NCBI GenBank assembly: GCA_965237855.1 | Contig: CBDEGK010000002.1 | Span: 416,714 to 480,713, forward strand | Length of the DNA stretch: 64,000 nucleotides | Source: CBDEGK01 sp965237855 | Lineage (GTDB): Bacteria > Pseudomonadota > Gammaproteobacteria > Pseudomonadales > Halieaceae | Direction of reading: 5' to 3' | Shown: positions 35,620 to 44,737 of the stretch, piece after piece | Numbering within the stretch: position 1 is the stretch's first letter | Layout: each line of letters opens with the position of its first letter | Notes under the pieces: model-generated | Databases searched by the model: none | Seen by the model: only the letters and a program-made list of their open reading frames with translations | What the model was told of the DNA's origin: nothing | Position numbers and translations under genes: made by a program

Positions 35620-35805
35620 ATGCAAGAACTACAAATGTTGATACTGGAAAAAGAGTGGCAGATGCGGCAGGCCCATTGCAACCATTCTGCCCCTGAGCTG
35701 CGCCGCTATGGTCAGGACTCGCCGCGCGACGCTCTGATCGATGCTATTTCGGTGTTCCTGCTCATACTTGCCATACCCATCGGTTTCCTGATTCTCCTTT
35801 CATAA
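35620..35805 (+). CDS. Small membrane protein, hypothetical (61 aa)
   Basis: ATG at 35620 after AGGAG with 8-base spacing. A longer frame from 35599 is less likely. The product is hydrophilic at the N-terminus (MQELQMLILEKEWQMRQAHCNHS) with one C-terminal transmembrane helix (AISVFLLILAIPIGFLILLS). Such small tail-anchored proteins are common beside island radC genes. No function assigned. Confidence 0.55.
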   Translation: MQELQMLILEKEWQMRQAHCNHSAPELRRYGQDSPRDALIDAISVFLLILAIPIGFLILLS

Positions 35806-35902
35806 GTATGGTTCTTTGCCAGCGTGCATTAAAGCGTTCCGATTAGGCAGCTCCATTGCCCACCAACGAAAATTTCACAGAGGTGGTTACCTTCTCCTAA
35901 GG

Positions 35903-36058
35903 ATGACTGAAGTGACGAAACGGACAGGGCTGTCGAGGGCGGCGATATACAAAAAATGGAAGAGTGTAGTTTTCCAAGTTCAGTAAAGAAGCGCTGCGTG
36001 GCGGCGCATTGATGTGGAGGTTTGGGAACTGAATCCGAGCCACTTCATTCAAACCTGA
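35903..36058 (+). pseudogene. Decayed AlpA-like gene
   Basis: ATG 35903 begins MTEVTKRTGLSRAAIYKKWK, then a stop after FQVQ. A few bases later another frame reads RSAAWRRIDVEVWELNPSHFIQT. Together they mirror the intact AlpA at 22241-22570 (MPEVAKRTGLSRATIY and RSVAWRRVEVEQWEANP). The shift and loss of about 12 codons disable it. Confidence 0.8.
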
Positions 36059-36651
36059 AGGCTTTTTGTGAGGCGGCGTCAACTGAAAAACAATTTCAAC
36101 ATATTGTTATTTAACATATAAATAATGACAAGATAAATAAAATACCCCCAAATATACCCCACCTAATGTATGCTTTGCCAAAATTCTCAGGTTCTCTCCT
36201 ACTGACAGCTCTTTGACGATCGCCAGCAAGTTGAGTTGATGCAGTTTTTGCTCATTTTGTTGGAATTTGGGGCGCTATACATACTTCTGGAGAGTGTCGT
36301 CCCAATTTGAAGTTTCTGCCCATGCCGTTTCCGGCTTGGACTCTATGTATCCGCGACAGCCATCTGTTGCGCTAGGAAAAGCAGAACTATATTAGATGTA
36401 CACCAAAGAGATGGAGTAAGCTTAGTATGGGGTTCAAATAATGAAATAACGTTGGAATGGACTCAAAGATTTTTGACCGTTTCAGGGCTCCAACAGTGCG
36501 TGACTGCGGAAGAGAATTACGGAGATCAGTGTCTAGAGCGCACCTCTTTCTGTAACGGGAAGTGTGTCGATGGCTGCCAATTCCACATCAAGTTAGCATT
36601 GCCATGAGGGGCGCGGGGTTTTTCCTGCGATGGTGTAAAAAGGAATCAACA
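36059..36651. other. Non-coding interval before the defence operon
   Basis: No convincing gene was found. It contains AAATACCCCCAAATATACCCC at about 36142-36162 and AT-rich, partly palindromic sequence (ATTGTTATTTAACATAT near 36103). It presumably carries the defence-operon promoter and perhaps an island junction, but neither could be located exactly. Confidence 0.4.
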
Positions 36652-39600
36652 TTGGATAACGTATTTCATTTCCGGGATCAGCTGATCGATGAGTATAGTC
36701 TGTTCTCTCGCAGTTTCACGCGCGTGGGTGCTGATGATATTCGAGAGGCTGTCGATTATCAGTATGACGTGGGGCGCTATTGGCCTGAACCGCTGATTCA
36801 AATTAACCCCAACTATAAACGCAAAGGCACAGTTCAAAATCTGGCGCAGGAAGGGGTGCTGCATGAGTCCTGTGCGGAGATTTTCCAGACCGGAAAAACC
36901 GAGGGTAATCCGCAACCGCTGCACCTGTATGCCCATCAAATGGAAGCGCTGGCGAAGGGCCAGGGTGGGCGTAGTTTTGTAGTCACGACCGGCACGGGAT
37001 CCGGCAAGTCGCTGGCGTTTTTCCTGCCACTGATAGATCGAATTCTCAAAGCAAGAGTTGTTGACGCCACACCGCGCACGCGCGCTATTGTGATTTACCC
37101 GATGAATGCACTGGCCAATAGCCAGCTGGAAGAGCTGGATAAATTTCTTTACGGTTTCCCGGATGACGAAAAGCCCTTCAGCGTAGCTCGATACACCGGC
37201 CAGGAAAGTGCAGCCGAGCGCGAGTTAATCGCCAGCAACCCCCCCGACATTTTGTTGACCAACTTCATGATGTTGGAACTTATCCTTACGCGGTATGAGG
37301 AAGTCGATCGGCGGGTGGTAGAAAATTGTCACGGCCTGGAATTTCTTATCCTTGATGAATTGCATACCTACCGAGGCAGGCAGGGTGCGGATGTTGCGCT
37401 GTTGGTTAGGCGCTTGCGTGAGCGGTTGCGAGCCACAGATCTAGTATGTATCGGTACCTCAGCAACCATGTCAAGTGCCGATAATCTCGTTGATAGAAAC
37501 AAGACTGTCGCTGCCGTGGCTAGCAAGCTCTTTGGGGCCAATATCACGGAACACGATGTTATCGGTGAAACCCTCGAGCGCGTTACCGATCCTTCGAAAG
37601 ACGTTAAGGCCATAAGCGCTCACCTTAAAACAGCGCTGATGCAGGAGGTGTTTAGCTGGCCGGATTACGCTGCCTTTCGCCAGGATCCTCTCGCGATCTG
37701 GGTGGAGCTCACTCTAGGTATTGAGTTACCCGTAAATCAAGCCCCACGGAGAGCTCGGCCAATCACACTGAAGGTTGCAAGCCATAAATTAATGGGAGAT
37801 GCCGGCTGCAGTGAGGAGCAAGCCCGTGTTGGCATGCAGCGTTTTCTTCTCGCCGCTCATGAGATCAGAACACCGCAGGGACGCGCTCCCTTCGCTTTCA
37901 AGTTACACCAGTTTATTAGCGGGCCTGGCAAGGTACACACCACGCTGGAGAAGCTGGGTAAACGTCAGATTACACTTGACGCGCAGCGATTCGCGCCGGG
38001 GCGTCAATCTGAGGCAGTGCTGCTGTATCCGGCGCACTTCTGTCGGGATTGTGGGCAGGAATATCATCCAGTCTGGCGATCGGAGCAGGGAAGTGTCCAA
38101 TATAACCCCCGTGAAATTGACGACATTACGGCCGATGATAACGAAGACATTCGCTTCGGTTTTCTGTGCCCGCGTAGTTCGGAGCATCTTTATCAGGGTC
38201 ACTTGGAAGACTTGCCCGATACCTGGCTAGATTTAAGCCGATCAGAGCCAAAAGTTAAAAGCTCCTACAAAAAAGCTGTTCCACACTCGTCACTTGTTGA
38301 TCCCCAGGGGCGGGAGGGAAGAGGGGAAAGTTACTGGTATATACCAGGAAAATTCCGCTTTTGCGTAAATTGCGCCCAGCTTCATGAAGCCCACGGTAAG
38401 GACATAAACCGCCTGTCCAGTCTGTCAGGTGAGGGTCGTTCATCGGCGACAACCGTTCTGACGATAAGCGCGTTACGGCAATTGTTTGCACTCAAAGATT
38501 TGCCGGCGGGGCTGCCAGACCCACGCAAATTATTGGGATTTTCCGACAATCGTCAGGATGCGGCTCTCCAGACCGGCCATTTTAACGACTTTGTATTTTT
38601 GCTGACGCTCCGCTCGGGGTTGATAGGTGCACTGCAGGCTAATCAGGGGCTATTAACTGAAGAGCATCTGGCGGATGCCGTGTTCAAATCCCTCGGCTTT
38701 GAGGGTGTCGATGCCGCTACGCTGACAGAATACCTGCGTACTCCCAAGCTGATGGGGCTGGCTCGGCAGGAAGCACAACGAACCCTGCGCTTCATTATCG
38801 GATATCGCCTGCTGCGCGATCTGCGTAGGGACTGGCGTTTTAATAATCCGAATCTCGATCAGCTCAATCTGCTCGCGATTCGTTATCGCGGTCTAGAGGA
38901 GTTTTGTTCCGAAGGGGCGATGTTCGAAAGCGCAGGGCCAGTCTTAGGCAAGCTTGATCCCCAAAGCCGCGCTGGACTCTATCAGGTCCTTTTCGATGAA
39001 ATGCGCCGTGGACTGTGCCTCGATAGCCGGTATCTGGACCCTGTAGAGCAGGATAAAGCCCGTACGAGCGCGTTTTCCTACTTACATGAGCGCTGGGCCT
39101 TTGCCGCTGATGAAAGTCTCGAGACCGCCAAATACCTGATTCTTGAGAAGCGGCCTGAGTACAGGGGTAAGCCGCGTACTGACCTCATGGCCGGCGGACC
39201 TCGATCGCGGTTACTAAAGCAGATTAAAATGGCTGACTTCTGGAAAGGCACCGATTTCGCTGACCAAACCCACGGGTGGAAGGAAGCCTATTGGACCGAA
39301 CTCATTGGTGACATGCTGCGGGTGGCCGGAAACTACGGTTACATTCACAAGCACCCCATAGACAATAAGTTGGTCGGCTTTCGACTGAATGCAGCTGTAC
39401 TTGATTGGTTGCTTCTCGACTCGGATGCGACCGATAACCGCGCAAATGATTATTTCAGGGCACTCTATCTGAACGTTGCAGCCTTATTGACGAAGCCGGG
39501 CCATCCGCTATTTGACTTCGAGGCCCAGGAGCACACGGCCCAGGTCGAGCCTACCCGCCGCCAGTTGCTTGAGCAGCGCTTTCGTTATACAGACAAGGAT

Positions 39601-41958
39601 CGCAAGGATTGGGAGGCGAACCCTGCACACGAGGCACCCCTGGAGCGACTTCCTGTTATGTTCTGTTCGCCGACGATGGAGCTAGGTGTCGATATCTCGG
39701 CGCTGAACACGGTGTACTTGCGCAATGTTCCGCCTACTCCTGCAAACTATGCTCAGCGTAGCGGTCGCGCTGGACGCTCCGGCCAGCAGGCCCTGGTGGT
39801 GACATATTGTGCTTCGCAGAGTCCTCATGACCAGTGGTTCTTCCGTCACGCCAGTGACATGGTGCATGGTGTCGTGAAAGCGCCAACGCTTGATCTGGCT
39901 AATCGCGACTTGGTGGAAAGTCACTTGCATGCTGTGTGGCTAGCCTGCGCGCAGGTTGGCCTAGATACCAGCATTGCTCCCATGTTGGAGCTGGAGGAGG
40001 CAGGTAAGCCGGTTAAAGATACCGTACAGCAAAAGCTGGGAGATACGCAGGTGCTGGAACGCGCTCGCAAGAGTGCGCTGGCAGTCGTCGCCCAATTGGA
40101 AACCGATCTCAAAGGCAGCAGCTGGTTTTCAGACGATTATGTCCGACAGATTATTGACACCTCCCCCCAGGGTTTTTCAGATTCGCTTGAGCGCTGGCGC
40201 GCGCTATTTGACGCTACGCGCAAGCAAATGGAAATGGCGGACCAGATCGTTAAGAGCCATACCGCTTCTCATGCTGAGCGCAATAATGCCAGCCGTCGCT
40301 ATGGTGATGCAGCCCGTCAGTACGCCGTCCTTCTTAAATCAGGAAATTCGCAGGGGTCTGACTTTTATACCTACCGTTACCTTGCCAGTCAGGGATTTTT
40401 GCCCGGTTACAACTTTCCCAGGCTTCCGCTCATGGCCTGGATTCCCGCGCGCGGTGGTAGCGGTGCTAGTGGCAAAGACGAGGAGGGAGGTATGGTCAGT
40501 CGGCCCCGCTTCCTGGCGCTTTCGGAATTTGGGCCCCGCAGTCTGATTTATCACCAGGGGCGCATGTATCGGGTCGTTCGTGCCAAGCTGAATGTCGGTT
40601 CCGCTGATCACGTGTCCGGTAGTAGTCAGTTAAGTACCGTCACATCGCGCATATGCAGCCAGTGTGGCTATGGCCATCTTGGAGAGCCAGGCGCGGGAGA
40701 GCCATTGGCTGAACGCTGCGAGAATTGTGATGCGCTGCTCACCGAAAACGACTGGGTGAAGGAGCTGTATCGTATTGAAACTGTAGAGACGGTACCTGTC
40801 GAGCGCATTTCAATTAATGATGAAGACCGCCAGCGCCAGGGGTACGAATTGCAAACAACCTACCGCTTTTTGCCGGGGCCGGACGGTAAGTTACAGAAGA
40901 GCCAAGCCGAAGTGCATCAGGGAGACGATTTGTTAGCCGCTGTAGTTTATACCCCCGCAGCACGGCTGTGGCGGATCAATAGGGGCTGGCGTCGTCGTAA
41001 GGATAAAAACCAGCTGGGTTTCTATATCAACCCTATTACCGGCACCTGGAGCAAAAAAGACGACCCCAATGCCGGTGAGGGCGGTGGGGCGGTGGACGAG
41101 CCCCTGATGGACAAGGTGCCCAATCAGCGGATTGTGCCGTTCGTGGAAGATCATCGTAATTTGCTCATATTGACGCCGCTTGTGCCGCTTTCTCTTAATG
41201 CTATGGCGACATTGCAAGCTGCGCTGAAGCGGGGCATTGAGATGACCTTTCAGATCGAGGAGGCCGAACTGGTGGCGGAGCCCCTGCCTACCATCGACGA
41301 TCGCAAGTCTCTGATGCTCTATGAATCCGCCGAGGGCGGCGCTGGTGTGCTCACGCGGCTGGCGTCGGAGCCAGATAGCCTGGCTCAGGTTGCCAGCGCA
41401 GCATTGGAAATGATGCACTTCACTAGACCAACCGGACCCTGGGTTGTCGAAGATCTGGACAGCCTGGAGAAAACTCAGGATGGTCAGGATGGTATTGCGA
41501 TCTGTGAAGCAGGCTGTTACCAGTGCCTCTTGTCCTATTACAATCAGCCTGACCATGACCACATCAACCGCCGGGATCGAGACGCCCTTGGCATTTTAGT
41601 CGCACTGGCGAATGCGGAGGTCACGCTTACAGACGCTGCACCTTCTGGTTTTGCAGCCGGTATATCCGTGGATCATGCTGCTGCTGAGCAGTGCAACGAT
41701 TGGCTTGCTGCCCTTGATGGGGCCGGTCTCAGGCGGCCTGATGCGATCAATGTACCGGTTAATGGGGGTGCGTCAGTAGCCGTTGGACAATACAAAGCCG
41801 CCCGTACCCTAGTGTTTCTCGTTCCGCTCGACCCTGTACTTGAGGCGTTGTTGATGGACAAGGGATGGAATTTGCTGGACTTTTCGAATGCCGCGCAGTG
41901 GCACGCACTTTTTGTTCAGCATTCGGAAGTGTTTGGTGAAGGGGGCGTTGCCGAATGA
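36652..41958 (+). CDS. Giant DEAD/DEAH helicase with C-terminal DUF1998 domain (DISARM DrmA/B-like)
   Basis: A TTG start at 36652 (MDNVFHFRDQLIDEYSLFSRSF) is preferred to the longer open frame from 36562. AAGGA lies 7 bases upstream, and related proteins, as I recall, begin the same way. The 1768-residue protein has Walker A TTGTGSGKS (about 115), DELHTYRGRQGAD (about 233), SAT (about 270) and helicase-C SPTMELGVDIS (about 1005) with YAQRSGRAGRSG (about 1035). It also has several CxxC zinc pairs (CRDC about 463, CVNC about 572, CSQC/CENC about 1335) and the DUF1998 end CYQCLLSYYNQPDH (about 1620). In DISARM this helicase and DUF1998 are separate proteins (DrmA and DrmB). DruE of Druantia and MrfA-type helicases are alternative relatives. 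It overlaps the next gene by 4 bp. Confidence 0.85.
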   Translation: MDNVFHFRDQLIDEYSLFSRSFTRVGADDIREAVDYQYDVGRYWPEPLIQINPNYKRKGTVQNLAQEGVLHESCAEIFQTGKTEGNPQPLHLYAHQMEALAKGQGGRSFVVTTGTGSGKSLAFFLPLIDRILKARVVDATPRTRAIVIYPMNALANSQLEELDKFLYGFPDDEKPFSVARYTGQESAAERELIASNPPDILLTNFMMLELILTRYEEVDRRVVENCHGLEFLILDELHTYRGRQGADVALLVRRLRERLRATDLVCIGTSATMSSADNLVDRNKTVAAVASKLFGANITEHDVIGETLERVTDPSKDVKAISAHLKTALMQEVFSWPDYAAFRQDPLAIWVELTLGIELPVNQAPRRARPITLKVASHKLMGDAGCSEEQARVGMQRFLLAAHEIRTPQGRAPFAFKLHQFISGPGKVHTTLEKLGKRQITLDAQRFAPGRQSEAVLLYPAHFCRDCGQEYHPVWRSEQGSVQYNPREIDDITADDNEDIRFGFLCPRSSEHLYQGHLEDLPDTWLDLSRSEPKVKSSYKKAVPHSSLVDPQGREGRGESYWYIPGKFRFCVNCAQLHEAHGKDINRLSSLSGEGRSSATTVLTISALRQLFALKDLPAGLPDPRKLLGFSDNRQDAALQTGHFNDFVFLLTLRSGLIGALQANQGLLTEEHLADAVFKSLGFEGVDAATLTEYLRTPKLMGLARQEAQRTLRFIIGYRLLRDLRRDWRFNNPNLDQLNLLAIRYRGLEEFCSEGAMFESAGPVLGKLDPQSRAGLYQVLFDEMRRGLCLDSRYLDPVEQDKARTSAFSYLHERWAFAADESLETAKYLILEKRPEYRGKPRTDLMAGGPRSRLLKQIKMADFWKGTDFADQTHGWKEAYWTELIGDMLRVAGNYGYIHKHPIDNKLVGFRLNAAVLDWLLLDSDATDNRANDYFRALYLNVAALLTKPGHPLFDFEAQEHTAQVEPTRRQLLEQRFRYTDKDRKDWEANPAHEAPLERLPVMFCSPTMELGVDISALNTVYLRNVPPTPANYAQRSGRAGRSGQQALVVTYCASQSPHDQWFFRHASDMVHGVVKAPTLDLANRDLVESHLHAVWLACAQVGLDTSIAPMLELEEAGKPVKDTVQQKLGDTQVLERARKSALAVVAQLETDLKGSSWFSDDYVRQIIDTSPQGFSDSLERWRALFDATRKQMEMADQIVKSHTASHAERNNASRRYGDAARQYAVLLKSGNSQGSDFYTYRYLASQGFLPGYNFPRLPLMAWIPARGGSGASGKDEEGGMVSRPRFLALSEFGPRSLIYHQGRMYRVVRAKLNVGSADHVSGSSQLSTVTSRICSQCGYGHLGEPGAGEPLAERCENCDALLTENDWVKELYRIETVETVPVERISINDEDRQRQGYELQTTYRFLPGPDGKLQKSQAEVHQGDDLLAAVVYTPAARLWRINRGWRRRKDKNQLGFYINPITGTWSKKDDPNAGEGGGAVDEPLMDKVPNQRIVPFVEDHRNLLILTPLVPLSLNAMATLQAALKRGIEMTFQIEEAELVAEPLPTIDDRKSLMLYESAEGGAGVLTRLASEPDSLAQVASAALEMMHFTRPTGPWVVEDLDSLEKTQDGQDGIAICEAGCYQCLLSYYNQPDHDHINRRDRDALGILVALANAEVTLTDAAPSGFAAGISVDHAAAEQCNDWLAALDGAGLRRPDAINVPVNGGASVAVGQYKAARTLVFLVPLDPVLEALLMDKGWNLLDFSNAAQWHALFVQHSEVFGEGGVAE

Positions 41959-44732
41959 GTCAATCCAGCGCCACGTTTCTACCTGGTAATCTAGTGCATG
42001 CCCGCGGTCGAGAATGGGTAGTGCAGGCCGATTCTCGCTCTGACTTCTTGCGTCTGCGTCCCCTTGGCGGTGCCGAGGATGACATCATCGCGTTAGTCCC
42101 CGAACTGGAATTGCAAGCGGTCGAGTCGGCCATATTTCCTTGGCCCGATCCCGAACGACCGGGTAATCATGCTGCAGCACTGTTGTTGCGCGATGCCTTG
42201 CGTCTAAAATTGCGCGCGGGCGGTGGCCCGTTCCGCTCCTTTGGCAATATCGCCGTGGAGCCGCGAGCCTACCAGTTAGTGCCATTGTTGATGGCTTTGC
42301 GTCTGTCCACTGTACGGTTGCTAATTGCCGATGACGTTGGTATTGGAAAAACCATTGAAGCCGGGCTGATAGCACGGGAGCTCTTGGATCGGGGCGAGAT
42401 CAGCCGCTTCGCCGTACTTTGCCCGCCGCATCTGGTGGAGCAGTGGCAGAGCGAACTGGCACAACGATTCAACCTGCAGGCGGTGGCGCTCACGGCATCG
42501 AGCGCTCCACGAATCGAGCGCAACCTGCCCCATGGCGTCACCCTGTTTGATCACCATCCGGTGGTCGTGGTGAGCCTGGATTACATCAAGAGCGAACGAC
42601 ACCGCGATTATTTTCTGGCGATTGCGCCGGAATGCATCATCGTTGATGAGGCGCATACCTGCGCCACCGGTAGGCAGGGTAAACAGCTGCGCTATGAATT
42701 ATTACAGCGCCTGGTAGCCGACGAAGATCGCCATTTAGTCATGCTCACGGCCACACCGCACTCTGGTGATGAGACTGCTTTTTACAACCTCATCTCGCTG
42801 CTCAATCCGTCTTTCTCCTCCCTGCAGGGTCGCACAAGCGCTAATGATCCGTTGCGACAGGAACTGGCACGCCATTTTGTCCAGCGCCGGCGCAAGGACA
42901 TTGAGGAATGGCAGGTCGAGACCGAACAGGGGCGAACTTTTCCCAGGCGTATGAAGACGGAAGTGACCTACCAGCTCAGCGGTGATTGGGGCGCATTTTT
43001 TGACGCCGTACAAGGTTACTGCCGAGAGCTGGCCGAGTCCATTGAACAAACCGAAACTGGCGCTTCGCGCCTGATATGGTACGCCACCCTGGCGCTGCTG
43101 CGTTGTGTAGCTTCCTCTCCGGCCGCTGCCGTGAAGGCACTTACCACTCGCCTGCAGGGTACCCTCGAGAATGACGATGCTCTGCATGACGAACGTCTAC
43201 ACGACGGTGAGGCCGATGACCTCACGAGCAGCGATCTGGAGCCCCCTGGGCAACTTCGGGACACTAGTCAATTGCAAAGCCTCATTGAGGAAGCGGAGCG
43301 TTTGTCCGGCATGAAAGGTGACCCAAAGCTGGCGGTCCTGATCCACCATCTGGACGAACTTGTGGAGGAAGGATATCAGCCGGTCGTTTTCTGTCGCTAT
43401 ATCGCGACTGCCCACTACGTGGCCGAGCATCTGCGCCAGCACTTTGGATCTGGCGTTTTGGTGGAGGCGGTTACTGGCGAATTCACTCCCGATGAACGCA
43501 GTGAGCGGGTGGAGGAGATGGTTGAAATCGACCCGCGAATTCTCGTAGCCACGGACTGCCTATCTGAGGGTATCAACCTGCAACACCTTTTCACGGCAGT
43601 GGTGCACTACGACCTGGCGTGGAACCCGACCCGCCATGAGCAGCGTGAAGGTAGGGTGGATCGCTTCGGTCAGCGAGCCGATGAAGTGCGCTGCACCATG
43701 CTCTACGGACAGGATAATCCGGTAGATGGCTTTGTGCTCAACGTGATCCTGCGCAAGGGCGAGGCCATTCAGAAGGAGTTGGGCGTGCTGGTTCCCATGC
43801 CTGAAGATGAGCAGCGCATAAATCAGGCCCTGGTGAAAGCGGCACTGATGAAGCGCAGTGATAGTCAGCATTATACGGCTGACATGTTTGCCGATGCCGA
43901 AACCATCCTCCAACCCCTGCAGGCCCAATGGACCGATGCCCTGGAGAAAGCCAAGGCCAACCGAACCGTATTCGCCCAGCGCAGAATCCGCCCCGACGAG
44001 GTTCTGCCCGAATGGCAAAAACAGCAACAGGCCCTCGGCAGTGACGCCGATGTACAGCGCTTTTTGCATAGTGCCTGCGCCCGCCTCAATGCTCCGCTGG
44101 AACTTGCGCATAACAACCATTATCGTTTTTTACCACAGCGCCTCCCGGAAGCCCTGCGGCTGCGCCTTGGTGACGAAGGATTAGACAAACCTTTAACGCT
44201 GGACTTCAGCGAGCTGCATCGCAGCCATCCGCTGGTTACCATATTTGCCGAGCATTTGTTGGAGGAGGCCCTTCAGGGCGAGCGGCCCGTCGCCGCTCGT
44301 TGTGCCGCGACAGTCACCGCCGATGTGGATGTGGTGACTACCCTGTACCTGTTGCGCCTGCGACATCAGTTAAGCTATGTTCGCCGCCGCCAGCCGCACC
44401 AGTTGATGGCGGAGGAAGCAGTGACGCTGGCCGTACAGGGGCGTAGCAAGCCACAGTGGCTAAGTGACAAGAATGCGTCAATTTTGCTGCAATGCCAGCC
44501 TAGCGCAAACTTGCCCTCTGAACAAATGGAGCGCGAGGTACGTGCCGCCTTGGAATTTTTGCAGGCTCAGCCAGAGCGTCTTCTCGCGTTGGCCGAGGAG
44601 CGTGCGGAAGAATTGTTAGCTGATCATCAGCGGGTACGTCAGGCGGCACGGGATGTCGGCCAGTACAGCGTCACCCCCTGCCTGCCGGTGGACGTTATCG
44701 GTGTTTATGTACTACTACCGGACTCCGTGTAA
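41955..44732 (+). CDS. drmD: SNF2-family helicase, DrmD-like
   Basis: 925 residues. The N-terminus reads FLPGNLVHARGREWVVQ, followed by VEPRAYQLVPLLMALRLSTVRLLIADDVGIGKTIEAGLIARELL (Walker A about 120). DEAHT is at about 230 and TATPHSG at about 262. The C-terminal DLAWNPTRHEQREGRVDRFGQ is at about 552. This form closely recalls DISARM DrmD. The 4-bp overlap with the DUF1998 helicase gene (ATGA) and the next gene only 5 bp downstream mark one operon. It likely translocates on DNA during restriction of invading DNA; the symbol rests on family resemblance. Confidence 0.8.
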   Translation: MSQSSATFLPGNLVHARGREWVVQADSRSDFLRLRPLGGAEDDIIALVPELELQAVESAIFPWPDPERPGNHAAALLLRDALRLKLRAGGGPFRSFGNIAVEPRAYQLVPLLMALRLSTVRLLIADDVGIGKTIEAGLIARELLDRGEISRFAVLCPPHLVEQWQSELAQRFNLQAVALTASSAPRIERNLPHGVTLFDHHPVVVVSLDYIKSERHRDYFLAIAPECIIVDEAHTCATGRQGKQLRYELLQRLVADEDRHLVMLTATPHSGDETAFYNLISLLNPSFSSLQGRTSANDPLRQELARHFVQRRRKDIEEWQVETEQGRTFPRRMKTEVTYQLSGDWGAFFDAVQGYCRELAESIEQTETGASRLIWYATLALLRCVASSPAAAVKALTTRLQGTLENDDALHDERLHDGEADDLTSSDLEPPGQLRDTSQLQSLIEEAERLSGMKGDPKLAVLIHHLDELVEEGYQPVVFCRYIATAHYVAEHLRQHFGSGVLVEAVTGEFTPDERSERVEEMVEIDPRILVATDCLSEGINLQHLFTAVVHYDLAWNPTRHEQREGRVDRFGQRADEVRCTMLYGQDNPVDGFVLNVILRKGEAIQKELGVLVPMPEDEQRINQALVKAALMKRSDSQHYTADMFADAETILQPLQAQWTDALEKAKANRTVFAQRRIRPDEVLPEWQKQQQALGSDADVQRFLHSACARLNAPLELAHNNHYRFLPQRLPEALRLRLGDEGLDKPLTLDFSELHRSHPLVTIFAEHLLEEALQGERPVAARCAATVTADVDVVTTLYLLRLRHQLSYVRRRQPHQLMAEEAVTLAVQGRSKPQWLSDKNASILLQCQPSANLPSEQMEREVRAALEFLQAQPERLLALAEERAEELLADHQRVRQAARDVGQYSVTPCLPVDVIGVYVLLPDSV

Positions 44733-44737
44733 GGCAC

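Noticed and set aside
36562..36651. N-terminal extension of the giant helicase from 36562
   Set aside because: No ribosome site, and the peptide MCRWLPIPHQVSIAMRGAGF does not look like a helicase start. The TTG at 36652 has AAGGA seven bases upstream.
36652..41958. Druantia DruE as the main identity
   Set aside because: DruE also carries DUF1998, but no DruA-D, DruH, DruM/F/G partner is seen and the DrmD-like helicase plus adenine methylase point to DISARM-like. It is kept only as an alternative.
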